14,419 nucleotides of DNA, taken from an uncultured Pseudanabaenaceae cyanobacterium. GTDB lineage: Bacteria; Cyanobacteriota; Cyanobacteriia; PCC-9006; JAAUQQ01. The position numbers and the translations under genes were made by a program. The notes under the pieces were generated by a model. It saw nothing but the letters and a program-made list of their open reading frames with translations, was not told the origin of the DNA and ran no database searches. Location: assembly GCA_938015405.1 (NCBI GenBank), contig CALLPZ010000234.1:1-14419 (forward strand). Reading direction: 5' to 3'. This document shows positions 1-6,941 of this stretch, one piece after another (position 1 is the stretch's first letter; each line of letters starts with the position of its first letter).

Positions 1-4
1 CCTT

Positions 5-157
5 CTACATGTCGTTTCCGCCTTGAAAAGCCAAAATCGCAACCACAGCCGGACCTGCCACAACGATCAAGAACAAGGAAATCAGGGTGAAGATCAGCTG
101 AAAGTCGATCCCGCCAATGAAATCAAACAAACCGGCAAACAACAGTGCATCAGACAT
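5..157 (-). CDS. psb30: Photosystem II reaction centre protein Psb30 (Ycf12)
   Basis: This is a 50-residue ORF with one hydrophobic segment (about residues 20-44) holding the motif VAGPAVVAILA and ending in GGNDM. Psb30/Ycf12 is a single-helix subunit at the edge of the photosystem II core. Its usual form is a short N-terminus, an I-x-F-x-x-I stretch, a helix containing AGP and a C-terminal RGN or GGN tail. The match in length, order and AGP/GN positions is good from memory, but I could not align it. The ATG at 157 is preceded by GGGAGAA about 6 nt upstream, a good ribosome-binding site. The stop is TAG at 5-7. The gene lies 231 nt downstream of the lyase gene on the same strand and probably has its own promoter. 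It is too short for most ORF cut-offs. Confidence 0.72.
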   Translation of the reverse strand: MSDALLFAGLFDFIGGIDFQLIFTLISLFLIVVAGPAVVAILAFQGGNDM

Positions 158-311
158 AAACTTCTCCCAAAAGCCCAAACAGCTTACAAAGACAACCAGC
201 TTAAATTTATCACCGCGCTTCGCGATCGCCCAACCGAAGTCAGACCCTCTATCTCAACGCAGCTAACAGTATTGTTATCAGTAACCAATCTTATCGGCCA
301 GGGGGGACGAC

Positions 312-341
312 ATTTTAAGGAAGTTTACAAAACTCCATCAA
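312..341 (-). promoter_or_regulatory. Possible sigma-70-type promoter for psb30
   Basis: Read on the minus strand, TTGATG (336-341) is followed after 18 nt by TAAAAT (312-317). The predicted start near 305 gives a leader of about 150 nt before psb30. The -10 box matches consensus at 5 of 6 positions and the -35 at 4 of 6. No terminator is evident between the lyase stop and this site, so read-through from upstream is also possible. Confidence 0.3.
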
Positions 342-388
342 CTTTTGTTCGGCCTAAAATTCTGCAGCCTCTCCCCCGGCACCTGAAC

Positions 389-1843
389 CTATTCCCGAGG
401 CTGAATCTGAGACAGCTTATCCAGGTCCAACACCTCGGCTAGGAGCGCCTCTTCCATCAGCCCCTGCTCCAGAACAATCTGCCGTAGGGTCTTCCCCGTC
501 TCCAGGGACTCCTTTGCCACAGCTGCGGCCTTGAGATAGCCAATATGGGGATTCAACGCCGTCACCAAAGACAGCGTCCGCTCAGCATAGTCGCGGCAGC
601 GCTCCTCCCGAACCGTGATGCCTGCAATGCACTTCTCACTCAATGCCGCGACGGTGTTGCCCAGAATTTCAATGCTATGAATCAAGTCATAGGCGATCAT
701 CGGCATCATCACATTCAGCTCTAGCTGCCCCGCTTGGGCACAGAGTGCAATGGCCTGGTCGTAACCCATCACCTGGAAGCAGACCATGGAGGTCATTTCC
801 GCCATTACCGGGTTGTACTTACCGGGCATGATCGAAGAACCGGGCTGCACCGGGGGCAGTTGAATTTCCTTGAGGCCAGTCATCGGGCCAGAATCCATCA
901 GCCGCAAATCGTGGGAGATCTTGACCAAATCTTGGGCTAGGTTCCGCAGGGCACTAGACATCGCCACAAAAGGAGCCATGCTCTGCATCGCCGCCATCAG
1001 GTGAGGCGCGGACGTCAGTTCAAAACCAGTCAGCTCTGCCAAAACAGCCGCCACTCGATGGGCATATTTCGGATGAGTATTCATGCCAGTGCCAGAAGCG
1101 CTACCGCCCAGGCCGAGGGCCATCAAATCTTGAGCTGCAAATTCTAAGCGGCGCTTGTGGTCCTGCAAGATCACCTGCCAGGCTCGGAAGTCCTCACCCA
1201 GGCGCACGGGCACGGCATCCTGCATGTGGGTGCGAGCGGACTTAACCACACCTTGGAATTCGATCGCCTTTTTGTCCAGAGTTGCAATCGCCCCATCCAA
1301 AGCCGGATGCAGCGTATGGGCAAGCGCCAACAAACTACCAATCCGAATCGCCGTGGGAATCACGTCATTGGTGGACTGACCATAATTCACATGGTCATTA
1401 GGACTCAATCGCTTGTAGTCGCCCTTCTCAGCCCCCAGCAGCTCCAACGCCCGGTTGGCCAAGACCTCATTTACATTCATGTGATGGGACGTGCCAGCAC
1501 CGGCCTGGTACACATCCACCACAAACTGCTCCCGCAGTTGGCCACCCAACACCTCATCCGCAGCCTTGACAATGGCATCAGCCATGTCCTGCTCAATACA
1601 GCCCAGTTCTCCATTGGTAATCGCCGTGGCCTTCTTAATCAGCAGGCAGGCATCCACATAGGTCGGCAGTGGCTTAAGACCACTAATGGGAAAGTTCTCC
1701 GTGGCTCGCAGGGTTTGAATGCCGTAGTAGGCATCACCCGGCAAGGTGCGATCGCCCATGGAGTCTTTCTCCACACGAGGCTGACTGGGGCGAGGCTGAC
1801 TGGAATGAGCAGTCGAACCGGAGAGAGAATCAGGCTGGGACAT
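389..1843 (-). CDS. aspA: Aspartate ammonia-lyase / class II fumarase superfamily enzyme
   Basis: This 484-residue protein is in the cytosolic aspartase/fumarase superfamily, whose members eliminate ammonia from aspartate or water from malate to give fumarate. Superfamily signatures visible are GAGTSHHMNVNE (about 115-126), GQSTND (155-160), ARTHMQDA (203-210), GGSASGTGMN (246-255) and the catalytic loop GSSIMPGKYNP (335-345). The N-terminal TLRATENFPIS (44-54) resembles aspartases (TLRAxENFxIS) more than FumC (TQRSxxNF), so I favour aspartase. Fumarase cannot be excluded. In the loop, Lys342 and Asn344 are kept, but Tyr343 replaces the usual Val of GKVNP. The first 22 residues are a Ser/Gln/Pro-rich extension containing SQPRPSQPR, encoded by a 15-bp tandem repeat at 1776-1803. 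The ATG at 1843 has no clear Shine-Dalgarno. A GTG at Val24 would begin just before the conserved core. Confidence 0.82.
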   Translation of the reverse strand: MSQPDSLSGSTAHSSQPRPSQPRVEKDSMGDRTLPGDAYYGIQTLRATENFPISGLKPLPTYVDACLLIKKATAITNGELGCIEQDMADAIVKAADEVLGGQLREQFVVDVYQAGAGTSHHMNVNEVLANRALELLGAEKGDYKRLSPNDHVNYGQSTNDVIPTAIRIGSLLALAHTLHPALDGAIATLDKKAIEFQGVVKSARTHMQDAVPVRLGEDFRAWQVILQDHKRRLEFAAQDLMALGLGGSASGTGMNTHPKYAHRVAAVLAELTGFELTSAPHLMAAMQSMAPFVAMSSALRNLAQDLVKISHDLRLMDSGPMTGLKEIQLPPVQPGSSIMPGKYNPVMAEMTSMVCFQVMGYDQAIALCAQAGQLELNVMMPMIAYDLIHSIEILGNTVAALSEKCIAGITVREERCRDYAERTLSLVTALNPHIGYLKAAAVAKESLETGKTLRQIVLEQGLMEEALLAEVLDLDKLSQIQPRE

Positions 1844-1988
1844 GGTTTAGCAGTCAATGCAGTTAATGGCACCAGCCACAGGCCAGCTTGTCTTCCAAGC
1901 CTGCCAGGGAGGCTGCCAGCCTTCTATTGTGCAACAGCATCGGTCGAAGACGATCGGTGGAGCCTCGAGTCAGGGTCTTAATAGGGGC

Positions 1989-2504
1989 TTAGTGCGATCG
2001 GGGTGCACCGTAAGCGCCCATGACAATCTGCATACGATTGACATTGTTCAGAATTTCCAACTGACGGGCACATTCCGTCCGAAGAATGGAGCTGTAACGG
2101 ATACGCTCAGAATCTGAACTTGCCTGGGTCAACATCCGCACGGCCATGTTGATATTGGAGATGGGCTCACGCAGGTCTTCACAGAGCTTCTGAATCAATC
2201 CAGCTCGCAATGAACCTTCACGCTCTGAGGCTTTCAGCTCGGCGTGGCAACGGCTCACTTCGGCTTGCAGCTGTTCAAGGGAGAGGGGCATGTCCGCAAT
2301 CAGTTCGGGTGCCTCTTGAACTGGCTTCTGCCCCACAGGCGATGCGGGAACAGTGACGGAGCGACGGCTGCCGGACGCACGCGATTTAGCAGCGGGCTTG
2401 GACTGAGTTCGGGAATGGGCTGTAGCAGAATCCGCCGAGAAGGATTTAGCTGTAGGAGCTGCATCTTGGGGCGCAGGGCCACTTTGCAGTTGCGAATTTA
2501 GCAT
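1989..2504 (-). CDS. Orphan HisKA (DHp)-like protein lacking the phospho-acceptor histidine
   Basis: This is a 171-residue protein counted from the ATG at 2504. GGTGAG lies 8 nt upstream, and a GTG one codon earlier is also possible. Residues 1-70 are low-complexity and rich in Ala, Ser, Pro and Lys, probably disordered. Residues 75-105 look helical. Residues 108-158 resemble the dimerisation/phosphotransfer helical hairpin of cyanobacterial histidine kinases: LCEDLREPISNINMAVRML followed by SILRTECARQLEILNNV. In the H-box consensus (HELRxPL), the His position is Glu109. There is no ATPase domain and no PAS, GAF or receiver domain. The protein therefore cannot be a conventional kinase or phosphotransferase. 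It might be a dimerisation module or a decoy partner for a real kinase, but that is inference. It lies 145 nt upstream of the lyase gene on the same strand; an operon is uncertain. Confidence 0.6.
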   Translation of the reverse strand: MLNSQLQSGPAPQDAAPTAKSFSADSATAHSRTQSKPAAKSRASGSRRSVTVPASPVGQKPVQEAPELIADMPLSLEQLQAEVSRCHAELKASEREGSLRAGLIQKLCEDLREPISNINMAVRMLTQASSDSERIRYSSILRTECARQLEILNNVNRMQIVMGAYGAPRSH

Positions 2505-2833
2505 CACAGGGTCTCACCGGTTGCACGAGTAGAGGAACCAAAGGAAGAGTCCAGCAGGGTAGATGACAAATGTTACGGAGGGGGGATGTAACTATTGAAC
2601 CCGCCAAAGCCTAGACAATGGAACTGGACTAGTGCTGAACTTTTGAAGTGCTCGGCTCAGTAGATTTAGGGGTCCCCCATCTCCGTAATCGCCGATGCCC
2701 GAGAACGTCCGCCCCCATCTCCAACATCCGATCAAAGAAATCGCTATTCTCCTATCCCAGCCAGGCTTTCATCCATCTACAGAGGTCCTAGCTCAGGCTT
2801 AATTTCAAGCTTGGTCTCCATGCCCGGAGCAAC

Positions 2834-2862
2834 TTGACAGATTCATCTAGGATTAATAATCT
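2834..2862 (+). promoter_or_regulatory. Consensus-like sigma-70 promoter pointing into non-coding DNA
   Basis: TTGACA (2834-2839, a perfect -35) is separated by 17 nt from TAATCT (2857-2862, 4 of 6 matches). Predicted transcription starts near 2869. It is the best promoter match I found in the window, yet no believable gene begins downstream. The first gene on that side, HetZ-related, is on the opposite strand. Confidence 0.5.
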
Positions 2863-2868
2863 CCCGTG

Positions 2869-2995
2869 CATCTAACCAAGCGTCTGTCAAGACCTACGCT
2901 TTTGTACCGACCGCAATACAAAATGTCTCACCTAGGGCATTTCAGTCTTTCAACAAAAATAAATCCCGTAACCTCGCGCGAGGTTACGGGATTTA
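2869..2995 (+). ncRNA. Candidate structured small RNA
   Basis: A transcript from the promoter at 2834-2862 would contain three successive foldable elements. The first is AAGCGT...ACGCTT (about 2879-2904). The second is TTTTGTA paired with TACAAAA around a 10-nt loop (about 2901-2924). The third is a 36-nt perfect inverted repeat (2960-2995). No RNA family is recognised, and the Yfr1 motif ACTCCTCACAC is absent. The 3' end is guessed at the palindrome, which has no T-run after it on this strand, so termination is uncertain. It would be antisense to the 3' UTR of the HetZ-related operon. Confidence 0.3.
2950..2995 (-). terminator. Rho-independent terminator of the HetZ-related operon (36-nt perfect palindrome)
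   Basis: Positions 2960-2995 are a perfect palindrome: a 16-bp stem TAAATCCCGTAACCTC with a GCGC centre. On the minus strand it is followed by TTTTTGTTG, giving the classic stem plus U-tract. It lies about 155 nt after the HetZ-related stop codon. The stem is unusually long for a terminator, and the zero-spacer symmetry also resembles a protein-binding palindrome. Confidence 0.7.
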
Positions 2996-3149
2996 GGCTA
3001 AAGCCAGTCGAATCGCAGTGGTTAAACTTGCGGATAGCGAGCTCTGTCGTTACGAGATTGCTCTGTCAGGAGCCGGGCAACAGCCTCTTCAAGACACTGC
3101 CATCCAGCAAAATCTGCACCAGGGAATCCATTACAAAATCACTTCCGGA

Positions 3150-4289
3150 CTAACTCACCAATGCCGCGTTGCGCATCTCCTGGGCCGCTAAATAGAGCTT
3201 GCTCCAGGTACGCATCGTCTGAGTCGTACGCCAGCCCAACTCCTTCGCGATCGCATCCATGGGCGCACCTTCCTTCATGCGCGTGAGCAAGGTCTTCTCC
3301 TCACTCTCTAGGCGGTTAAACATGTCCTGCCACTGGTTCGGATTCAGGCCCAGGTTGTGATCCTTAATCGAAGTCCCTAGCCAATCCGTTACCATCTCAG
3401 GCTTCATCTTCAACGAAAAGACCTGAACCGCGTGGTAGCTCACCTTTTCTCGCAGGCGATAGACCTTTTTAATCGGCAAGCCCAGCTCTTCAGAAATGCT
3501 GTCCTGGGTATAGCCCTGGAGGTAGAGCCGCAACCAATCCACGGCTAAGTCTTCAACCCGATCCGCCAAATACGCTTCAAACTCATCCTGCACGGTTTGA
3601 CGCTGAGCCTGGCGCTCTTCCCAATCCTGCTCATCTTCAAAGCGTCCCAAGGCCTGATTATCAAACAGGCTGAGGGGATTTTCCGAGTCATCCGGCGCGA
3701 TCTCCTCAGAGATCATGCGAATCATTTCCTTAGCAGGGACCTGGGTCAGACCACCGCGCTGGGACCGGTTGAGGTAGTTAACGAAGCGGTAAACCAACAG
3801 GGGCTGATTTCGGATGGGGCGCAAGCAGTACTCTTCCAAGCTGGCCAACAGCAAGGTATTGCGCAGGTTGGAATTCTCGGTACAGACGCGAATCCAAGCC
3901 ATCTGACGTTGTAGGTGGCGATCGCTTTGCAGCATTTCCTGGATAACTTCACCCAGCACATCTACAACACTGCGATGGCGATCGCGGCTCTGGGACACCC
4001 AGGTGCGAATCTTGCTACGAATCAAAAATAGGCTGCTCAGTCGTCGCATCAAGCGCTGATAGGTCTGCTGCGGACCCACCCCTAAATAGCGCTGCTGCAA
4101 AATGCGATAGCGATAGTCCATCGCCTGGCGGGCAAGGGCTAATTCGCGCTTGTCATAGTCATCAAAGCGCTCTGGATTTTCACCAATCAGCCACTGCACC
4201 ACAGCCGACTTTGTCGCCGAAGACTGTTTCGGGAAGTCCTCGTCGAGTTGCTGTTTCCAATTTGCCGCCAGGCTGTCTGCCAGTGCCAT
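3150..4289 (-). CDS. HetZ-related protein (HetZ paralogue)
   Basis: This 379-residue, largely helical protein is probably a DNA-binding regulator. Its C-terminus aligns without gaps, at a constant offset of 7, to the HetZ encoded at 8018-9223. Shared blocks are NLGL (312-315), Trp320, IAKELG (347-352), WSKL (362-365) and MRN (372-374). LGLPIKKVYRLREKV (269-283) is preceded by YTQDSISEELG, which reads as a helix-turn-helix; HetZ has LGLTSRERDYLQQRF at the equivalent place. The N-terminal 200 residues diverge from HetZ. Cyanobacterial genomes carry a family usually labelled HetZ-related, and I assign it there. It follows the coiled-coil gene by 23 nt with an AGGA about 10 nt before the ATG, so the two are probably co-transcribed. 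Function in this lineage is unknown; regulation of cell differentiation or filament biology is inference from HetZ. Confidence 0.75.
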   Translation of the reverse strand: MALADSLAANWKQQLDEDFPKQSSATKSAVVQWLIGENPERFDDYDKRELALARQAMDYRYRILQQRYLGVGPQQTYQRLMRRLSSLFLIRSKIRTWVSQSRDRHRSVVDVLGEVIQEMLQSDRHLQRQMAWIRVCTENSNLRNTLLLASLEEYCLRPIRNQPLLVYRFVNYLNRSQRGGLTQVPAKEMIRMISEEIAPDDSENPLSLFDNQALGRFEDEQDWEERQAQRQTVQDEFEAYLADRVEDLAVDWLRLYLQGYTQDSISEELGLPIKKVYRLREKVSYHAVQVFSLKMKPEMVTDWLGTSIKDHNLGLNPNQWQDMFNRLESEEKTLLTRMKEGAPMDAIAKELGWRTTQTMRTWSKLYLAAQEMRNAALVS

Positions 4290-4312
4290 CGAATACTGTC
4301 CTGAGGTTTGGC

Positions 4313-4618
4313 TTACTTTGACTGTTCCATCAGCGAAGTAAAGCGTTGCAAGACATCCGTCAGCTGATCGATACGCTGCAAAGAACCATCATGGTTCTCC
4401 GCCAGGGTTTGCACTGCACTGCTAAGAGCCACCACTTGGTAACTCTGCTGCTGAATTTGCTTGCCCTGCTGTTCGATCTGCTTCTCCTGGGCTTGGACTT
4501 GCTGGGTCAGCTCATCCATGCGTTGGGAGAGGATATCCATCGCTTCCGTGGCCGAAAGGACCACCTCGCCGATGCGTTCTACGAGCCCCTGAAGTTCGTC
4601 GACTTGATCCACACTCAA
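4313..4618 (-). CDS. Small coiled-coil protein upstream of the HetZ-related gene
   Basis: This 101-residue protein is mostly heptad-patterned helix. After VDELQGLVERIGEVVLSATEAMD comes a Gln-rich stretch of QxxQ-type repeats (about residues 38-60), then a second helix LTDVLQRFTSLM. I chose the TTG at 4618 because AGGACAGG ends 7 nt upstream and the helical pattern begins directly after it. The frame stays open to an ATG at 4765, but those 49 extra residues are rich in Pro, Arg and Cys and do not resemble the rest. No enzymatic motif, signal peptide or membrane segment is seen. Its place 23 nt before the HetZ paralogue suggests an oligomerising partner or modulator. I do not recognise a named family. 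Confidence 0.65.
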   Translation of the reverse strand: MSVDQVDELQGLVERIGEVVLSATEAMDILSQRMDELTQQVQAQEKQIEQQGKQIQQQSYQVVALSSAVQTLAENHDGSLQRIDQLTDVLQRFTSLMEQSK

Positions 4619-5360
4619 GTTGCTACCTGTCCTAGGTTTATTCGGGCGGCTTACATCAAAATATGCAGCTCGCCGCGCCAGATACATCCTAGGCGCTGCA
4701 ATGGTAGTAGGACCCAGGCAAATATTTGACACCTGAACCATATACCACGGAAGCGGGGGAAGCAAACCCTATAGAGACGGTGTAAATCGACCCTTTCGAG
4801 GTTCGGATTGGCTCTAGCCATCAGAGCGCTGCGATCGCTCACAGCTTGCCCATAGAGAGAGTTTTCCCAAATCCTTCCTAAAATCTAAGCCCTGGGCAAT
4901 CCCCCCTCGCTTGGGTTACCAGAAGTGAAACCAGCCCAAAGCCCATCATCAGGCCGATCACCCTCTAAATGCGCCTCCCACAATGCCCTACAAACTCACC
5001 CACCTCAGCCCTACTTCATCCAAGCCCCTGAACAACCCCAAGATGTCTGACTCTAAGACCCCAAGCCCAAGGCCACAAAGTCCTGAATCTGCCCCTGAGC
5101 CTAAGAAGCCGCACCATAGGGTGGGAACTCTAAGACCAAGTAGAAACTCATAGACTGATAGAAACCAGGCTGTATTTCATAAAACATCTTGTGGTGTGAA
5201 TGCGAATTCACCCCGACACATCTCCCATGCCTGGGCAATAGGGAGATGTAGGAGAAAGACTTGTGCAGGAAGGTCTACTATCTTCATTCCGAAGATTCAT
5301 ACCGCGACTATCAACCGTCACTCCGTTGCGATCGCTTCCCGGACATCATCGCCCTAAGCC
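4619..5360. other. Divergent intergenic region between the coiled-coil gene and the J-domain gene
   Basis: This 742-bp stretch should hold the promoters of both flanking genes, but I found no strong -35/-10 pair. On the minus strand TGGTATATG (near 4739) resembles an extended -10. HIP1 sites lie at 4831 and 5328. The plus strand from 4940 to 5150 is C- and A-rich; a 56-codon Ser/Pro/Lys-rich ORF from an ATG at 4984 lacks a ribosome-binding site and looks like composition alone. A hairpin followed by an AGGAG element (5218-5255) is listed separately. Confidence 0.5.
5218..5255 (+). promoter_or_regulatory. Leader hairpin and Shine-Dalgarno-like AGGAG upstream of the J-domain gene
   Basis: ACATCTCCC (5218-5226) pairs perfectly with GGGAGATGT (5241-5249), and TGCC/GGCA can pair inside the loop. 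AGGAG (5250-5254) follows directly, then a TTG at 5261 that opens a 48-codon frame (5261-5407). This frame overlaps the J-domain gene start in a different reading frame. The GGGAG of the stem and the AGGAG are adjacent, so folding could affect ribosome access. A regulatory role is inference. Confidence 0.3.
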
Positions 5361-6785
5361 ATGGCCCCATCGCCCAATCACTACCAAACCCTAGAGATTT
5401 CTCATAGCGCTAGTGCGGTTGAAATTAAACAGGCTTTTCGTCGCCTAGCACGCCAATACCATCCAGACCTCAACCCCCAAGATGCTGAAGCAGTAGAAGT
5501 GTTTCGTAGCATTCGCGCAGCCTACGATGTTCTCAGTGACCCCATCCAGCGGCAATACTACGACGAAGAACAAGGCTTTAGGCCCACCTCCACTGGCGGT
5601 CAATCCCCCTCAGTAAGCAGTACAGCCCCCTCGGACAGCTCCCATAGCTCCTATCTCAAGGGAATTGACCATGAAGCAGCCCGCAACTACAAGGCAGCTT
5701 TAGAAGCCTACAATCAGGCCATTGAACGCAAGCCAGACTTCAGCTCAGCCTACCTACACCGGGCCAAGGTGCGCTACGCCCTTGCCCAGGACCGCGCCGT
5801 CCTAGAGGATTGCACTCACCTCATTGAACTGCAGGCCCATTTAGCGACCGCCTACTTTTATCAAGGCCTTGCCCGCTACCGACTGGGTTATGGTCAATCT
5901 GCCCTGGAAGCTTTTAACCAAGCCATCGCCCAGGAAGCTGACCATGGCAGAGCCTACTATCAACGCGCGATCGCCCACCTAGAGCTCGGCGACCAGGACG
6001 ATGCCATCGCCGACCTGCATAGGGCCATGGAATGCTTTCAAGCCCAGGGCGATGGCCAATACTATCGCCGCGTCGCCGACAAACTCCACGATCTTGGCAT
6101 CCGCTTTACCTCACCCATCCCCCAGCAGTCCGCCTCCCCATCCTCTACGACGCCCAAAACGCTTCACCGGCCGAACGTCCAGTGGATCGTGCCAGCGGCC
6201 CTAGGCGAGCTACCAGGCATCCTCTTCAACCCCAGCGCCAACCTCCTTCCCTTTTACGGGAAATTAGGCCCTGGCCGAGCCAGCTTCATCGGCATCCTCT
6301 GGCTAGCACTCTCCTATGCCCTCGGCATCGTGGCTGCCATCTTGCGCTGGTCTGCTGATAGCCAACAAGTCGTCTGGCCCGTTGCCATTGTGGTGACCCT
6401 GGCGATCGCCAGTTTCATCGCTGGCATCGGCCTCTTAAGAATGCTCAAGGGCTATTGGGAAGGCATCTCCCAAGTCCTTTTCGTTGCTGGAGCTGCCCTT
6501 CTCCCCCTGGGGCTGCTCTGCCTCGTCATGAGTCCACGCTCCCCCGACCTCTGGCCTCTCCAGCTCAGCCTCATTACCATCGCTCTCTCCCTCAGCATTC
6601 TCATCCTCCACAGCGGCCTAATCCAGATCTGCAATCTCCCAGAATCCATGGCCAGCTTCTCGGTCCCGATCCTACTCCTAACCAGCGGTTGGCTAGCCTA
6701 CTGGACCTTCCAAACTTTGATGCCACCGCCTTTAGAATTACTCGATGCTCCCAGCCTCATTAGCCACCCTGCTTTCGGGAGTTGA
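5361..6785 (+). CDS. J-domain (DnaJ-type) protein with TPR repeats and a C-terminal membrane domain
   Basis: This 474-residue protein has three parts. Residues 5-69 form a J domain with the HPD motif at 34-36 (YHPDLNPQ) and AYDVLSDPIQRQYYDE, which recruits and stimulates an Hsp70 (DnaK). Residues 96-242 contain about four TPR units, for example NYKAALEAYNQAIERKPDFSSAYLHRA and ARYRLGYGQSALEAFNQAI, a protein-docking scaffold. Residues 308-452 hold about five predicted membrane helices. The Gly/Phe and zinc-finger regions of DnaJ are missing, so this is a class C J protein. It probably anchors Hsp70 activity at a membrane; which membrane is unknown. The ATG at 5361 is right because an in-frame TAA lies two codons upstream and the J domain begins at residue 5-7. 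It has no Shine-Dalgarno of its own. It converges with patU. Confidence 0.85.
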   Translation: MAPSPNHYQTLEISHSASAVEIKQAFRRLARQYHPDLNPQDAEAVEVFRSIRAAYDVLSDPIQRQYYDEEQGFRPTSTGGQSPSVSSTAPSDSSHSSYLKGIDHEAARNYKAALEAYNQAIERKPDFSSAYLHRAKVRYALAQDRAVLEDCTHLIELQAHLATAYFYQGLARYRLGYGQSALEAFNQAIAQEADHGRAYYQRAIAHLELGDQDDAIADLHRAMECFQAQGDGQYYRRVADKLHDLGIRFTSPIPQQSASPSSTTPKTLHRPNVQWIVPAALGELPGILFNPSANLLPFYGKLGPGRASFIGILWLALSYALGIVAAILRWSADSQQVVWPVAIVVTLAIASFIAGIGLLRMLKGYWEGISQVLFVAGAALLPLGLLCLVMSPRSPDLWPLQLSLITIALSLSILILHSGLIQICNLPESMASFSVPILLLTSGWLAYWTFQTLMPPPLELLDAPSLISHPAFGS

Positions 6786-6850
6786 AGCGATCGCCTTAAA
6801 CACCTGCATTTCCAAAGACTTAACTTGGTCCCTTAAAATCTTGCCTCACA

Positions 6851-6883
6851 ACAAAAAAGGAGAGTGCCATCACAGCACTCTCC
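6851..6883 (-). terminator. Rho-independent terminator of hetZ-patU
   Basis: On the minus strand GGAGAGTGC, a 7-nt loop and GCACTCTCC form a perfect 9-bp stem (6859-6883). TTTTTTGT follows immediately (6851-6858). It starts about 58 nt after the patU stop. The plus-strand side lacks a T-run, so it should not efficiently end the converging J-domain transcript. Confidence 0.88.
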
Positions 6884-6941
6884 CAATCTGGAGCTCCTAG
6901 CCATCCATCCAACAGCTAGAAATCAGGAATCCAACAGGATT

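Larger units (their letters stand above)
2508..3149. other. Non-coding interval between the HetZ-related operon and the DHp gene
   Basis: No convincing protein gene lies in this 642-bp stretch. It holds a plus-strand promoter (2834-2862), several hairpins and the 36-nt palindrome listed separately. CCCCCATCTCC occurs twice as a direct repeat (near 2674 and 2712). A 35-codon ATG ORF at 2695-2802 (plus) has no ribosome-binding site and no recognisable product. A longer plus-strand GTG ORF from 2866 starts at or before the predicted transcription start and runs through the palindrome, so I do not call it. No clear promoter for the DHp gene was found. Confidence 0.6.

Noticed and set aside
23..442. 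139-codon plus-strand ORF at the left edge
   Set aside because: It runs antisense to psb30 and into the lyase gene, lacks a ribosome-binding site and has no family-like composition.
1157..1981. 274-codon plus-strand ORF
   Set aside because: It is antisense to most of the well-supported lyase gene, with typical shadow composition rich in His, Arg and Gln.
2866..3153. 95-codon GTG ORF after the strong plus-strand promoter
   Set aside because: The start codon lies upstream of the predicted transcription start, there is no Shine-Dalgarno, and it reads through the 36-nt palindrome.
4984..5154. 56-codon Ser/Pro/Lys-rich ORF
   Set aside because: No ribosome-binding site and a composition that follows the C/A-rich DNA.
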